From contig NC_079147.1 of NCBI RefSeq assembly GCF_945859685.1, positions 85,056,315 to 85,120,314 of the forward strand: a stretch of DNA of 64,000 bases, in the 5' to 3' direction. The translations under genes were made by a program, and so were the position numbers. Origin of the DNA: Eupeodes corollae. Lineage: Eukaryota; Arthropoda; Insecta; Diptera; Syrphidae. The notes below the pieces were generated by a model. It was not told the origin of the DNA. It was given only the letters and a program-made list of their open reading frames with translations, and ran no database searches. Of the stretch, positions 1 to 11,221 are shown one piece after another (position 1 is the stretch's first letter; each line of letters starts with the position of its first letter).

Positions 1-215
1 ATTCAAGAGTTAGTTCAAATGATGACTAATTGCTTGAAACTCTGTAACCCCGCAGCATTACATTTCATACCTATCATTTGTTATCTATATTTTCATAGAC
101 AAAGCCTCGTGAAACAGCCAGTTTCATTCCGGTCCTCAAACAATTCAACCCAAATACCAATCATTTGGGTTTTTCAAGACTCTTATACGTTTGTTAACGT
201 AGTCACCTAGAAAAC
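1..215 (+). mobile_element. 3' remnant of a Jockey/CR1-like LINE (family C)
   Basis: The reading frames resemble the extreme C-terminal part of a non-LTR reverse transcriptase ORF (alternating FYRYFH, REtASFIP and LKQFNPNT-like blocks, split across frames). The same blocks recur at 53481-53640, where they precede an SRTTRMWNALP-type ending. No intact ORF is present and the left end is cut by the window. Assignment rests on comparison within this window and general knowledge of LINE C-termini. Confidence 0.45.
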
Positions 216-304
216 AAGACATGAAAATGGATAATATTTTGCTAAAATGCGCACCGATCACGTAAATTATAGGTGTACATCTTGAACTGCAGATCAATTG
301 CATT

Positions 305-520
305 TCACTTGCTTACTTAAGGTGGCGCTACAGTCCTGCGTGAACTAGTGTCTCACCCAACAAAATTCTCCATCTAGCTCGGTCCCTAGCTAGATGCGCA
401 CTTCAAGTTGGGTGTCATCACTTTCACAGTCATCATTCCATCTTCTCCACCACTCACCTTCTATGCATACCGTAGATCACGCGACGAACTTTTCGGTTTT
501 AAACCGAGTGTTTGCAAACA
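305..520 (-). mobile_element. 3' end of RTE-like LINE family A (fragment)
   Basis: This stretch is closely similar to the 3' ends of the family A copies at 20188 and 45305: it shares the CTTACTTAAGGTGGCGCTAC start (the element's 3' tail on the opposite strand), the conserved CTAGCTCGGTCCCTAGCTAG block and the CAAGTTGGGTG block. The remaining part of this copy is displaced to 1745-2160 by the LINE remnant that lies between them. Confidence 0.75.
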
Positions 521-1740
521 ACGTGCAGCCGATGGATTTTGAAGCGCATGAATGAACTAATCCCCGAATCCGTTACGAACAACAAATCGGTAGGACTTGA
601 TGGAAATCCCGCAGAGCTTTTACAAGCAGCGCAAAACGTCATTAAGTGAACTGCTTCTTCCGCTCATAAAAGATGCCTGGACCACCAAAAACTTCGCCGA
701 TGAATAGAAGAAGGGAACTATCAGCAAGCTCCCAAAATTAGATCTAACAAAGTGCGAAAACTGGATATGTATTTGCGTTCTACCTGCCGTAACCGAAATA
801 GTAGCAAAAGTCATACTCTAACGGATTCCACGCTGGATCCTCCTGTATTGATCATATCAACACCCTGCGGATCATTATTAAACAGTGCGTTGAAAATTGA
901 TCACCACTACACCTGCTGTTCATCGACTTCGAGAAGGCCTTTGATAGCGGTAACAGGGAGTATATCTGGACAGCTTTGCGGAGGAGAGACATCCCAGAAA
1001 AACTAGTGGCTACTATTAAAGCAACATATGATTGATCCAAGTGTCACGTTCTGCTGGATGGTAGGTTGTCAACGGATTTTTAAATCCGTAGCAGAGTCAG
1101 ACAGGGCTGTATTCTGTCGTCAATATTGTTATTGTTGATGATAAGCCATGTACTGCGCGCAGCTTTGTTAGGTAGCGGAGCAATCCAATGGATTTTGACA
1201 TCCACTTGGATTACGCGGCATAGCAAAAGTGGCGTTCGGTATGCTATCAAAAATGTGGAGGAATAACTCTATGAGCTTAAAAACAAAGCTACGACTGTTT
1301 CGCACAAATGTCGAAGCTGTGCGTCTTTATGGGTCCAGCACTTGGAAAGTTACTTCAGCCATAACAAGAAAGCTGCAAGCCTTCGTAAACAGATGTCTTC
1401 CTAACATCCTAAGGATTTTCTGGCCAAATCGTATTTCAAATGAGGTCCTTCATAGAAGGACTGGTCAGGAAGCTATAGAATCTATAATGGGAAGACGTAA
1501 GTGGCAATGGATTGGACATACGCTTCAAAAAGGGAATCCGCTCACACAAGAAGGAAGAAGAGCTGGACGACCGAGAAGCACATGGCGCCGGACAGTCGAG
1601 GCGGAATCAGCGTCACTAGGCAAGAGTTGGAGGGAGCTGAAACAATTCTCCGGAAACTGTACATGATGGTGCGTAGGCGTAGTAGAGACCCTATGCCTCT
1701 TAAGGGGTTGCCAACGGACTTAACAAGTTTGAGGACCTAA
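520..1740 (+). mobile_element. Degenerate non-LTR retrotransposon RT and C-terminal region
   Basis: Translated in shifting frames, the stretch shows a reverse-transcriptase core (near 915, LLFIDFEKAFDS, then a RVRQGCILSS-like motif near 1095) followed by an open C-terminal part at 1229-1666 with KLRLFRTNV, LYGSSTWK, RRKWQWIGHTL and GRPRSTWRRTVEAE. That C-terminal pattern is typical of RTE-like and related LINE ORF2 proteins. Several stops and frameshifts interrupt the RT, so it is dead. It sits between the two ends of a family A copy in the opposite orientation. Confidence 0.7.
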
Positions 1741-1744
1741 GAAG

Positions 1745-2160
1745 AAGAAAACGTGGTCTGTTAAGGGACCTAACATTCTACGTACAGATCCGAAGTTCGT
1801 TGTCCATATTTCGTTTGCGTGGGTTGTCAACAGTAAATCCGTCCATATCCCAGGCTTATTGCTGCTTCGTAAAGGGGTTTACTTTATGTGGTGAGGAAGT
1901 CACCCTGACGCACGACCTTCAACCTGTAGTAGTAAACAGTAGCCCTATAAGGTTGTCACTAAGTAGTTCAACCAAACTTGAACTGTAGACGCCGACGTTG
2001 ATTCCATCTTAAGAATTCCGCCACTGTCGTCTGATTTAAGGGACAGGTGCCTTAGTGAAAACATCTCCCCTTCTCTAGTTTGCTACCCCAAAAAACTTTC
2101 CACTAGTGTTGAAACCCAATTTCTAGTTGAGGTACTAGGTTAGACTAGGAGTTAATTGTA
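1745..2160 (-). mobile_element. 5' region of RTE-like LINE family A (fragment)
   Basis: The sequence matches the 5' part of family A at 22770-23290 and 40030-40440, including the TGTTAAGGGACCTAACATTC block, the TCCGAAGTTCGTTGTCC block and the later run ending in a GAGGTACTAG block. It encodes no intact protein here. Together with 305-520 it appears to be one minus-strand family A copy whose middle is missing and replaced by another LINE remnant. Confidence 0.7.
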
Positions 2161-3479
2161 CTAATTGGACTTTGTAAGTAAATAATCAGAGATTTTTACG
2201 CAGACATCTCCTTGGCCTATTAAGATTGATGACGGTTTCCTGGTTTCACAAATTTGGCAACAGCAGACACATTTTCGTGTGTCTTAAAAAACGAACTTTT
2301 TAACCTAAACATGAATCACTTTGTAACTAAACTTTCAATATTTCCCATCGTCTCCAGGCATAATGAAAATCATTTTGTTCGGTGTAGTTGTTATACTGAC
2401 TTTTCGTCAAGATTTTGAATGAGAAACCAGCTGTCAGTGTCAAAATTTACCTTTGAATTAAAAATTAACCACTAGATGGCAACATTCTTTTATTTAAAAT
2501 AAAAAGAAGGAGGTCATGACTGAAGCAGGAGTCATAATCCGATGGCTACTTTGTAGGCGAAGCAGGTAAATAGCTTTATATGATAACCCAATTTGGAATA
2601 TGAAAGTCTCAAAATGATTGAAGACGGTGTTACAGTCACAGAGATTATTTGATGTCAAATTTCTATGCAAATAACCCACACCTTGAAAGAGGAAATTGGT
2701 AATTATTTTAATTAAATTCAGTTTTATTTATGAGAAAAATTCACAGAAAATGTCTACAGTTCTTAATTGCATAGTCGAGGTGCAATCCATTCATACGCTT
2801 TATCCGTACATTTTCTTCTTGAATAATGAGAATATTAAAATACTTCTAGTTGATACTAATTCTCATACAAATCTTGCCCATTAAAGGTGTTTCTACCTCC
2901 TTAGCTATGCTTTCCCACTTGTATCAAACGCCATCTGTTGTTTTTGTTGCTTTAAAAAGGTTTCTTGTCAAAGAAACTAAGGACAACAATTATTATAAAG
3001 TTTGGAAAAGTAAAAAATAGAAGAATCGAGTTCAAAAGCTTCTTCATATTTCCACTGAATCTACAGAGAGGAATAGATGAACCAAAGTGAAGTTGGTTAC
3101 GAGCAGTCCATTTCTAAAAGGTCAATAAATGTGGCGCCCTTAACCGAGAGATGTATTTTAAAAAAATGTGAATAAGATTTTCTTCACGAATATGAACATG
3201 TTCATCTTTATATATGCGTTAAGGTGCTTTCAATAATCTGATTCCCTTCTGTCCTTAATTAACAAAAATATTAAATGAAAAGGACCTGCATGTAAACATG
3301 GCTTAGGAATACTTTGCTCTTATATCGGCTTACGGCTAAGAAATTCCTTATCCAATATCCCACTTTTAATTGCTGTCAACTGTCATTCCCCACCCCACGT
3401 GTGTCAAAAGTAAAGTTAACTGCAAAGTTCAAAGCCGGTGTGCCGCTCTATACTGAAAAATTACGTAAAAATTAAAAAC
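2161..3479. other. Intergenic region upstream of P32; no gene recognised
   Basis: Only ORFs of about 60 codons occur and none resembles a known protein. The sequence is AT-rich and unique within the window. The last 120 bases precede the P32 start and contain a CACGTG E-box palindrome at 3396-3401, which may be part of the P32 promoter; no TATA box stands out. Confidence 0.5.
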
Positions 3480-4274
3480 ATGTCGGGATTCTTGAGAGGT
3501 TTTTCTAAAATCAGTGCAATTTCCTTCAATTCACTGAAAAATGCCAACCAAGTGCGTAATTTGAGTATTCTGCCAAAGGCCACATCCGTCACTCCATTCA
3601 CATTGAACACCCGCACCAATGTACAAAATTTACAACCCACCGACGGTCTCAGTGCTCCTCGCTTTGCCAGCACCAAAAGTGCTAAGGAATTAGTTGAGTT
3701 CCTGACGGAAGAGATTCTTGCCGAGAAAAAAGCCCAGAACATCAAAACAGTCCCAACTGCCGTAGACGGATTCAATGTCAACTTGTACGGAGCCGATGTT
3801 GAACTTGTGAAACAAATCGATGGAGAGAAAATCGTAGTAAGCTTCAATGTCAATCACACCGTCGATGCTGACGATGAGAACCCCGATGTCGATATGGGAA
3901 GCTCGGAGAAACCCGACATAGCAGAGATGCGCAGCAAACCCACATTCGAGGTGGACATTATTAAGGGCAAAACCACATTGTCATTTACTTGCTCCTTCAT
4001 GCAAGGCACACCCCAGGAGGGCGAATACAATGATGTCTTTGGCATCGACGAATTGTGCATCTTCGAGGGTGAATGGAACGAGAAAGTGTACGCCGTTGCT
4101 GGAGACGTTCTCGACGGATACTTGTACGACCTCTTGATGAATTTATTGGAAGAGAAGGGCATCAGCAATGAATTCGCCGAAAAACTATCAGACTTCAGTA
4201 CAGCCTACGAACATGCTTCGTACATTGGTCTGCTGGAGAATCTATCTAAGTTCACGACTCTTGGTGGAAAGTAG
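3480..4274 (+). CDS. P32: p32 / C1QBP / MAM33-family mitochondrial matrix protein
   Basis: This intronless ORF encodes 264 aa and looks complete. The family (human C1QBP/p32, yeast Mam33) forms doughnut-shaped acidic trimers in the mitochondrial matrix and supports mitochondrial translation and respiration; fly P32 has also been linked to chromatin and synaptic roles. Residues 1-60 are rich in Ser, Lys, Arg and Asn and lack acidic residues, as expected for a targeting presequence. The MAM33 fold follows: an N-terminal helix (KSAKELVEFLTEEI), beta strands around VELVKQIDGEKIVVSFNVN, a long acidic loop (DADDENPDVDMGSSEKPD), EVDIIKGKTTLSFTC, and C-terminal helices ending YIGLLENLSKF. I chose the ATG at 3480; an upstream in-frame ATG at 3438 would add 14 residues that do not suit the presequence. 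A poly(A) signal lies 76 bases past the stop. Confidence 0.95.
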   Translation: MSGFLRGFSKISAISFNSLKNANQVRNLSILPKATSVTPFTLNTRTNVQNLQPTDGLSAPRFASTKSAKELVEFLTEEILAEKKAQNIKTVPTAVDGFNVNLYGADVELVKQIDGEKIVVSFNVNHTVDADDENPDVDMGSSEKPDIAEMRSKPTFEVDIIKGKTTLSFTCSFMQGTPQEGEYNDVFGIDELCIFEGEWNEKVYAVAGDVLDGYLYDLLMNLLEEKGISNEFAEKLSDFSTAYEHASYIGLLENLSKFTTLGGK

Positions 4275-4349
4275 AGAAACAATGGGGCGTGCACCTTAGG
4301 ACTTCACATATAATTTTACTATTATTCATAGTATTTACTGTTATTCTGT

Positions 4350-4355
4350 AATAAA
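4350..4355 (+). terminator. Poly(A) signal of P32
   Basis: AATAAA hexamer 76 bases after the P32 stop codon, followed by AT-rich sequence; this position suits a short 3' UTR. Confidence 0.7.
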
Positions 4356-4374
4356 AATTAAGTAGGAATTAAAG

Positions 4375-4799
4375 ATATTGGTATTTTTTTATTTTGTTGT
4401 TATAAAGTTAAGGGAGGATTCAATTAACAAAGTCTACCAAAAGATTGCATCATTCGAAGAAATTCATGTGGAACCTTTAATCATTCAGCAAAAATGATTG
4501 CAAGTTGTTCATCTTAATGGTTATCAATTTATTTTAAATTGTATGGTTCAGAACTAGGAAGAGTGGTTTGGATTGGCTTCTGCGGTGGTCCTGCAAGAGA
4601 TTTCCTATTAGACTGGTTCTTGCCTTTTCATTCCGTAAGTTTAAGTATGTCATCGGGGTACCGGTAACTGAACAGTTTACGGACTTAAAGGGTATACCAT
4701 GTTGTAAAAAATAAGGTAGAAGGTACATCTAATAATATTTAGTACTTAGCTGCCCCCAAAGGCGCCGAGGTATTTAAGAGGAAAGTTTTTAGAATACTT
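4375..4799. other. Intergenic sequence downstream of P32
   Basis: No coding sequence is recognised. The longest frame (64 codons, minus strand, 4534-4728) has no family resemblance. Confidence 0.4.
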
Positions 4800-5110
4800 C
4801 AGGACAAATGAATGAATGACAACAAGTCATTCTTCTTAAACTCCCGCCTTAATGTGCTCAATGTTTCTAAAGTTCTTTTGAGCAACTTGACGTCTTAGTT
4901 CATTACGAATATGCTCGATTGAATTTAGGTCAGGCGACTTTTTCTGTGTTTTATGCACCTAAGAGCAGTTATATTATAACCATGATCTTACTCTACAAGA
5001 TGTGTGCTTTGGGTAGTCATCCTGGTAGAAGATAAAATCACGATAAAACTGTTTTTTATTCCGAGCACACTGGTACTGGACCTTTTTTCCTTTTACCTTT
5101 CTGATCACAT
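4800..5110 (-). mobile_element. Tc1-like transposase remnant
   Basis: On the minus strand the sequence reads FYRDFIFYQDDYPKHTS, matching the Tc1-family second catalytic block (FQQDNDPKHTS) in which the D after QQ is a DDE residue. It then runs in broken frames through the region expected to contain SPDLN-IE-W. Stops and frameshifts are present and no TIR was found. It is probably a short fossil fragment. Confidence 0.65.
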
Positions 5111-5194
5111 TTTCGTTTAAATAAATCTGTGCATTATGTAATGGACCAAACACAATATTGCCTACAAAATACTACCCAGACAAGCAACAAGCCC

Positions 5195-5515
5195 ATTACG
5201 ATTTGTCTTTTGTATTGTAAAGAAACATTTATTTCTTTTTTTAAATTGACAAGGAGCCTTTTTACAGAAAACATTAAATGGAATTGTGCAGAAAATAAAC
5301 AAAATTATAGAGTAGTAAAGCTCAGCTTTCACTTGAATAAAAAAACATGATCAGTTGTCATTTTGACATAACTTCACTTGACTTGATAGTTAGGGAGATT
5401 TTTCTTGACTAACTTTCTATTAAAGTTGCCTTGATTGCAAGGTAATTTTTTGGAAGCAGGCCAATCAGATACTAGAAACTTGCCTAACTTTCAAGTCCCT
5501 TATGTCGTCTGAACG
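5195..5515 (+). repeat. Dispersed ~320-bp repeat, copy 1
   Basis: This stretch aligns along its whole length with the reverse complement of 15740-16030. Shared landmarks are CCCATTACGATTTG (near the left end), CAGAAAACATT, a block around ATGATCAGTTGTC, GTTAGGGAGATTTTT and a final TATGTCGTCTGAAC-like end. It has no coding potential and looks like a short non-autonomous element or the end of a longer one. Confidence 0.65.
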
Positions 5516-6059
5516 TGCCCATTGTCTTAACATACATAAATCCACTGGCAGTATTCCCGCTATTGTTCTGAAGAGGTGTTTTTCAACGCTGGATAATGAG
5601 TGTGGAGGAAATATATTATAATAATATTTATTAGAAAGTAAGATTATTGCACTTGATATTTCAAAAACATTTGATAGGATTCCTATTTTTTTTATAATAA
5701 GCGCACACTCAAGGGGATAACACTACCCTTATTATGTAGACACAGTGTGAACACGAGGAAAGGGACAGAGGAGGTGTAGGTGCAAATTGGTTTTGAATAC
5801 CTGACTATTGCAATGGCTGGGAAAGACAGAGTGTAGTAAGCCATTCCACATTCTCGTAGTAGGCTAAATAACGAATCTCTGTACTTGACAGTACTTATTA
5901 CGATTAAGGGAAAACTTTCCGTTGTTTTAAAGCCATTCCAACTGAGGAAAACCGGAATAAATTCAAACAAGCCAGCAAGGCCTGCAATACCCATAATCGA
6001 CGGACCTATGATAGTATTATCACCAATCAATTAAAATGCTTTACGTTCAATGTTATCCA
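5516..6059 (+). mobile_element. Shuffled fragments of LINE family C
   Basis: Short pieces match family C on the plus strand: HKSTGSIPAIVLKRC-like sequence at 5535-5590, the KIIALDISKTFDRIP piece of RT motif A at 5640-5690, and the TEENRNKFKQARKACNT linker at 5945-5985. The order and spacing differ from an intact element, so this is a rearranged relic. Confidence 0.55.
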
Positions 6060-7945
6060 AGAGGCTTAAGTAAGTTGAAGGAGCACCAGTCCAGAGATCA
6101 CGTATGTGATCATTCCACAAGATGTGGTTGGTGATACACATACCGAGAATAATGGGTTCCTGATATTTTGTCGGTGCAGTTCCTCATCCAAAGAAGAGCA
6201 ATGTGATTTTAAAAATAAATATGAAAAGGTAAGAGTACTTTCGTCAGCGAAAAAATCTATTGGATTAGAAGTTGCAGACAGGAGATCGGTACTAAAAATG
6301 AGAAAGAGTGTTGGAGATAGAACAGAGCCCTTGGGCACACCAGTATTTATTTTGTGGCTCTCAGACTTGAATCAATCCAATACAACTTGTATTGAACGAT
6401 CCGAAAGGTAATTAATAATCCAATGAAGGAGGGATTCATGAATACCGAAAACACTCATTTTCGATAAAAAAGCCTGATGCCAAAACCTATCAAATGCTTT
6501 TGAAATATAAGTGCAATAATCTTACTTCCTCCAAAACGATATAAAGATTTGCTCCACTGTTTGGTGAAATGAACCATGAGATCACCATTGAGCTGATAAT
6601 TAATCAGCGTTTCAATGACCGTGGAAAGAAGGGACGTAAGTGCAATCGGTCAGTAGTTAGAGGGTGAGGAAGATTCGCCGTTTTTGGGAATAGGCTGAAC
6701 AAATGCCGTTTTCCATCCGCTGGGAACGAGACCTGAGGAGTAGGACAGATGAAAAAGCTTACGCAGTTGTTTTGTCAGCGTTGAAGAACACCTCTTCAGA
6801 ACAATAGCGGGGATACCATTCGGACCAGCGGATTTATGTGTGTTTAGATCTCTAAGGACTCTTGCCACGTACTAGTGCGAAAAAAGATTGGTCCCATAGA
6901 ATCACTTACTCACTCAAGTACAGGCGGAGTCATGACACTCACTGGCAGCGTAGAATTGGCGGCGAACTGCCTAGCAAAGAGATTAACTTTCTCTAAAGAG
7001 CTAACAAAAGGAGAGTTATTGACAACTAGCGTAGGAACCGAAGAAGAGGAAGAATTCCTCATGTTTTTTACAAATAACCAAACATTTTGACTGCAATATT
7101 TTTTGCCGTAACTTTTGGTCATGTAAAAATTTGGTCCGTAGAATATGGGTGTTACAGGCCTTCCTGGCTTGTTTGAACTTTTTCCGGCTTTCCTCAGTAC
7201 GGTTAGCTTTATAGCAACGGAAACTTACCTCTTTGGCCCTAATAACCTCTTTGCAACTCGCATCGAACCATGCGTTTTCCTTGGGTCTGATACTTTTAAC
7301 CCTGTTCAGTATAAAAGTTCTCATTCCCAGGAGAATTAAACTTGTGATCATATCAGCGCTGCCTTCAACGTCACTATCGAGGAAACATAGTGACCAGTTA
7401 AAGATCCTGAAGTAATTATTGAGACCGTCCCAGTTGGCTTTCTCGTATTGCCAAACGGTTCTCTTAGGAGCTCTTTCTTTAACTGGAGAATTTTTACACG
7501 AGAAATTTGCTGATATTACACAATGGTCAAATGTGCCTAGAGGAGATAGAACACTAATAGTGTACTTACCAGGGTCAGAGGTAAGAAACAAGTCAAGAGT
7601 GTTTTCTGCTCGACCTTCAACGTCCGATATTCGGGTGGGCTCGTTGACTAGCTGAGTTAGGTGGTTCAACTCAGCGAAGATTTCTGCACACACTCCATCG
7701 GGTGTTGTCTGGCCTGAATGTTGAAGCCATGAAGAATTGTGTACATTGAAATCGCCCGTACCATATTGTGGTAAGAGCTGATAAGCAACATCATTCCTAA
7801 TGTATATGACGAGGCCATGTGGGAAAAGAATAAAGACACCAAGCTATACCCATGAATAAAAAATTCAGCAGGATCGGGATCCTCACCTACTTGGGTTTCA
7901 CTTAGTGCTAAAACAGCTGGCCTGTATAAAACAGTATGGCGGTAT
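6060..7945 (-). mobile_element. Jockey/CR1-like LINE (family C), endonuclease and RT
   Basis: Read on the minus strand, this is an ORF2 relic in the order endonuclease, linker and reverse transcriptase. Visible parts are LALSETQVGEDPD and GLVIYIRNDVAY (endonuclease, about 7915-7770), an NTLDLFLTSD block and SPLGTFDHCVISA (7600-7510), a long basic linker (7450-7050), KSAGPNGIPAIVLKRCSSTL and PSGWKTAFVQPIPKNGES (RT 0-1, 6860-6660), and near 6290 a FADES in place of the catalytic FADDS. Frameshifts separate the blocks and one catalytic Asp is replaced, so the element is inactive. Confidence 0.8.
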
Positions 7946-8935
7946 GCCAACAAAAAATTTGCCCAATTTGGTTTAAAGAAAACAAGTTGTGAACCTTTTG
8001 AACTCGCTGTCAACAAAAACAATATATGTACCATCTGATGTTCCACAAGGGAACCATCATGGTCCATTGTTTTTTTTTGATTTTCATAAATGAATTACCA
8101 TTATACTTTAATTTTACAAATGGTCTATTATTAGCAGATGATTTTAAAATATGTTAAAAGCATAAATGATTGTGTATTAAAACAGAATAATATTGATACT
8201 ATAAACGATTGGGGTAAGTTATGATCTTTCGCTTAACATCAATAAATGTAATTGTATATGTCTCTTTCTCGATGTCGTACTATTATTAATTATAATTATA
8301 ATATTTCAATCGTCGTCTTGTGTAGAGTTTCGGAGATTAAGGGACTCGGTGTAATATCCCATGAAAAATTAAATTTCTCTGGGCATATGGATTATGTAAT
8401 TGCTTAAGCGAATTCTATGTTGGGCTTGCTTTAAAGATGTTGTGCTGAATTTTCGAATCCATATGCAATAAAATCCGTCTATATGTCTCTTGTACGTCCT
8501 AATTTGAAATATGCTTTAGTTGTATGGGACCCTTATTATACAGTTTCTAAAAATCGTATTGAGAAAGTTCAAAAGTCTTTAACAAAATTTGCAGTTCGAC
8601 ATTTAAAATGAAATCTATATTCAATGCCTTGTTATTCTACGCTTAAGTTGGTCTGAACTCTTTAGAAAATCGGCAAATTGTTAATTGTGTAATGTATATT
8701 GTCTTACCATATAAAATGCTCCGATTTTATAATCTATTAAATTTGTATTTGCCTCAAAGATATATGTACCAATTTCAAGATGCATGAAATTATTTAATTA
8801 TTTTAATTATATTTAGATATAAGCCTAGAAAGGAATGTTATTAAGCAATATTTAAACGATAAATTATTTAGTATCTAGTTAAAAGCAATCTGTAAGAGTT
8901 AACTCGATAGATGAAGTTAATAAATAAATAAATTT
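7946..8935 (+). mobile_element. Jockey-like LINE, RT to 3' end
   Basis: Plus-strand frames show VPQGNHHGPLFF-IFINELP (RT motif B, 8040-8090), LLADDFK (catalytic motif C, 8130), a GVISHEKLNFSGHMDYV block (8345-8400), and SLVRPNLKYALVVWDP (8490-8530). It ends in a short A-rich tail with AATAAATAAATAAA near 8920. Multiple stops are present. The element abuts the 5' end of the minus-strand family C copy near 7945, a head-to-head junction of two truncated LINEs. Confidence 0.7.
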
Positions 8936-9524
8936 AAACTTCACGAAGCTTCTAAAGACACTGCAATGACCATTATAATAGCACATATTTTTGGGTGACG
9001 TAAATAAGCGTTTTACCCCATATATTACCAACACTCTCTATTTTTTAAAATGTCCTTGCTTTGTATCCTCCACGTTTGGCAACAATACTTTTGTTATCTT
9101 TGTTTGTTTTTTTTTCTAGGTTAGCTCTCTCCAACTCAAAAAATGTCTCAAAAACAACCGTGAAAACCATTAAAGTTATATTTACAGGTAGTGTTTCTTT
9201 GCTACTATTTATTTCTTTGTAAGGGAACATACTTTTAATAACCAAAAAATAAGCTTATTTTCCCCAGTACACTGTTTTGTCTTCGACACTCTTGCCCATG
9301 TTTATAATAATGATTTTTTTGTCTGATTCTCTAATTTAATTGATCGATACCTCCTCACTAATCATATCTTGCTTCTCCAATAAAACACAGAACTCATCAT
9401 ATTTTGGTTTAATTGCGACTCCAATTAAATCCAAACTCAATTCAGATTTTCAAGTGCAAAATCCATTTTATTTACAACAGTTTTCAGTATAAAACAAACT
9501 TACTTACAATAATACTAATTTGAA
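8936..9524. other. Intergenic DNA and 3' flank of Mocs2B
   Basis: No coding sequence is recognised. It carries the Mocs2B poly(A) signal on the minus strand (9467-9472). Confidence 0.5.
9467..9472 (-). terminator. Poly(A) signal of the Mocs2 transcript
   Basis: AATAAA on the minus strand, 53 bases beyond the Mocs2B stop codon at 9525-9527. Confidence 0.6.
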
Positions 9525-11221
9525 CTAAGTATTAATATTTCTTAGAGTTATGTTGTCTTTTTGATCCTCCATTTCAGATTTTACCTCTTCAATTAAGGAA
9601 TCAATTTCTTCAATCGAATACATTTTTTTCTTAAAAGGTTTTGGTGCTTCCGGAACATACGAAGGTTTTTCCATCTAAAGAACAAAACAAAAATGAAACA
9701 ATACATTTTCAAATTATGAGCCTTGAAAAAAATATTTGTTCATAGTAACTACCAAAAAGTGTTTGTATTCAGGTGAAAGAGATTCTAAGTACAAAATCTT
9801 ATCTTCGATCGCTTTAATCCTCTCAAAAATATTCTTTGGATTTAAAACTCCCATATTCAAATGAACTTCGACATTTTGCAAACGTTCTCTCAGGCCGAGA
9901 GGCATATTGTCAGTCATTCCTGTGTCTGTGTCTTCGTGTTCAACTAGCTCTTCTTTGATTCGCATTTCCGTATGTCCTTCGTTCATCATGAGTTTGTCAA
10001 GGGCTAGGAGGTAGTCGGGTTTTATTTGTGGCCCAATGCGGTTTTTGACTCGACGAACTTTTCGGAGGAGACGAACAATTATATTTTATACATATACAAT
10101 ATTAAAAATGACAGATGGTACCTCTTAAATGTCCTTTGGAATCAACTTGCTTTATAAAGATGCTATTCGTCCTTGCACACGATGTGATTTCTTCTTGCTC
10201 TTCCGTCTTTATTTCATCCTTTATCCTGGTTGCTGTTGCCGTAAAATCTCGAATGTTATTCAAATCGATTTCTTCGCGTTTCTTTTCGACGAAACAATGA
10301 ATTCTCCGAATAATTTCTTTCTCATCGGCTGCGATTTGTACAAGATTCTGAGACACCGAATCAGTTTCAACTTGACAATCATCAAAATCCAATCTATTTC
10401 TTTTTAGTTTCCTTGGAATATCCGGACCTGTGATCAATGAAACCAAATAAACAAACAAAACAATCCAAAAACTTTGCATAAGAGGAAAAATTAAAGTATT
10501 TTTTATTTTATAAATAAACAATCTAAACAGGTACAAAACTAGCATTGTTGTTTTTAATCAACTACTTTCTTTGTGAAGATTTTTTAACCACTGACATTCT
10601 TTGTTTTCCTTCCAGGCTGATTCGTTGGCATCGTATTTCTCCTTTTTCCAAATGGGTACGGTTTTTTTGAGTTCTTCAATTGCATGTTGGACTGCTTCAA
10701 GGCTTGCTTGGCGATGTGGCGATGAGATGGCAATTACCACACTGGCTTCCTTGACCGGCACCAAACCTAGGCGATGGTAAATAGCGATTTTATGGACATC
10801 ATCCCATTTATTGCGAATGCCATCGCAAATTTGTTTCATCATCTTGATGGCCATCGGTTCGTAGGCGACATATTCAAGGGTGACAACCTGTAATCAAGAA
10901 ATGAGGTATAAAAATAAAGCAGATGAAAGATATAATTGAAGTTGTCAGGTCGAACTAAAAATAAAGAACAAATGAGTGGCTTTGTACACTTCACATTTTT
11001 CAAATGTTTTAGTTGTAAGGTCTTTCTGATAACCCCGCTGTCTTTCATGTTTTGCAGCATAGAGCCAAGTAGGTACTCACCTTCTTATCTTCGAAATTAT
11101 CTCGCGTTGTTCCAACGAACAACGAAATCGCACCGCAACTATCATCAGCTACTAACTCACTAATGACACCAACATCTAGTTTATTTGGTGTCAGCTTAAG
11201 TAAATCTAATTCCGTGTCCAT
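9525..11221 (-). CDS. Mocs2B: Molybdopterin synthase large (catalytic) subunit, long fly form
   Basis: MoaE/MOCS2B joins MOCS2A to convert cPMP to molybdopterin. I resolve five exons by GT-AG sites and matching phases: 11221-11081, 10887-10566, 10427-10122, 10057-9753 and 9674-9525, giving 407 aa. The MoaE core occupies residues 1-150 with LFVGTTRDNF (34-43), AIYHRLG, SSPHRQASLEA and VPIWKKE, whose lysines (128-129) correspond to the catalytic Lys region. Residues 155-407 form a charged tail with RVKNRIGPQIKPDYLLALDK; fly Mocs2B is known to carry such a tail and to be a subunit of the ATAC acetyltransferase complex. The exon 2 donor is ambiguous (10565 or three bases downstream, both phase 1). 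A terminal stop right after the core (10558-10560) would give a short MoaE if the third intron were retained. Identity of the core is certain; the tail exon boundaries are predicted. Confidence 0.9.

Noticed and set aside
3461..3853. 130-codon minus-strand frame opposite P32
   Set aside because: Antisense shadow of a well-supported gene, with no recognisable protein features.
10102..10545. 147-codon frame with a hydrophobic N-terminus, as a separate membrane protein
   Set aside because: The hydrophobic start is intron sequence; from the acceptor at 10428 the same frame is exon 3 of Mocs2B, with phases matching on both sides.
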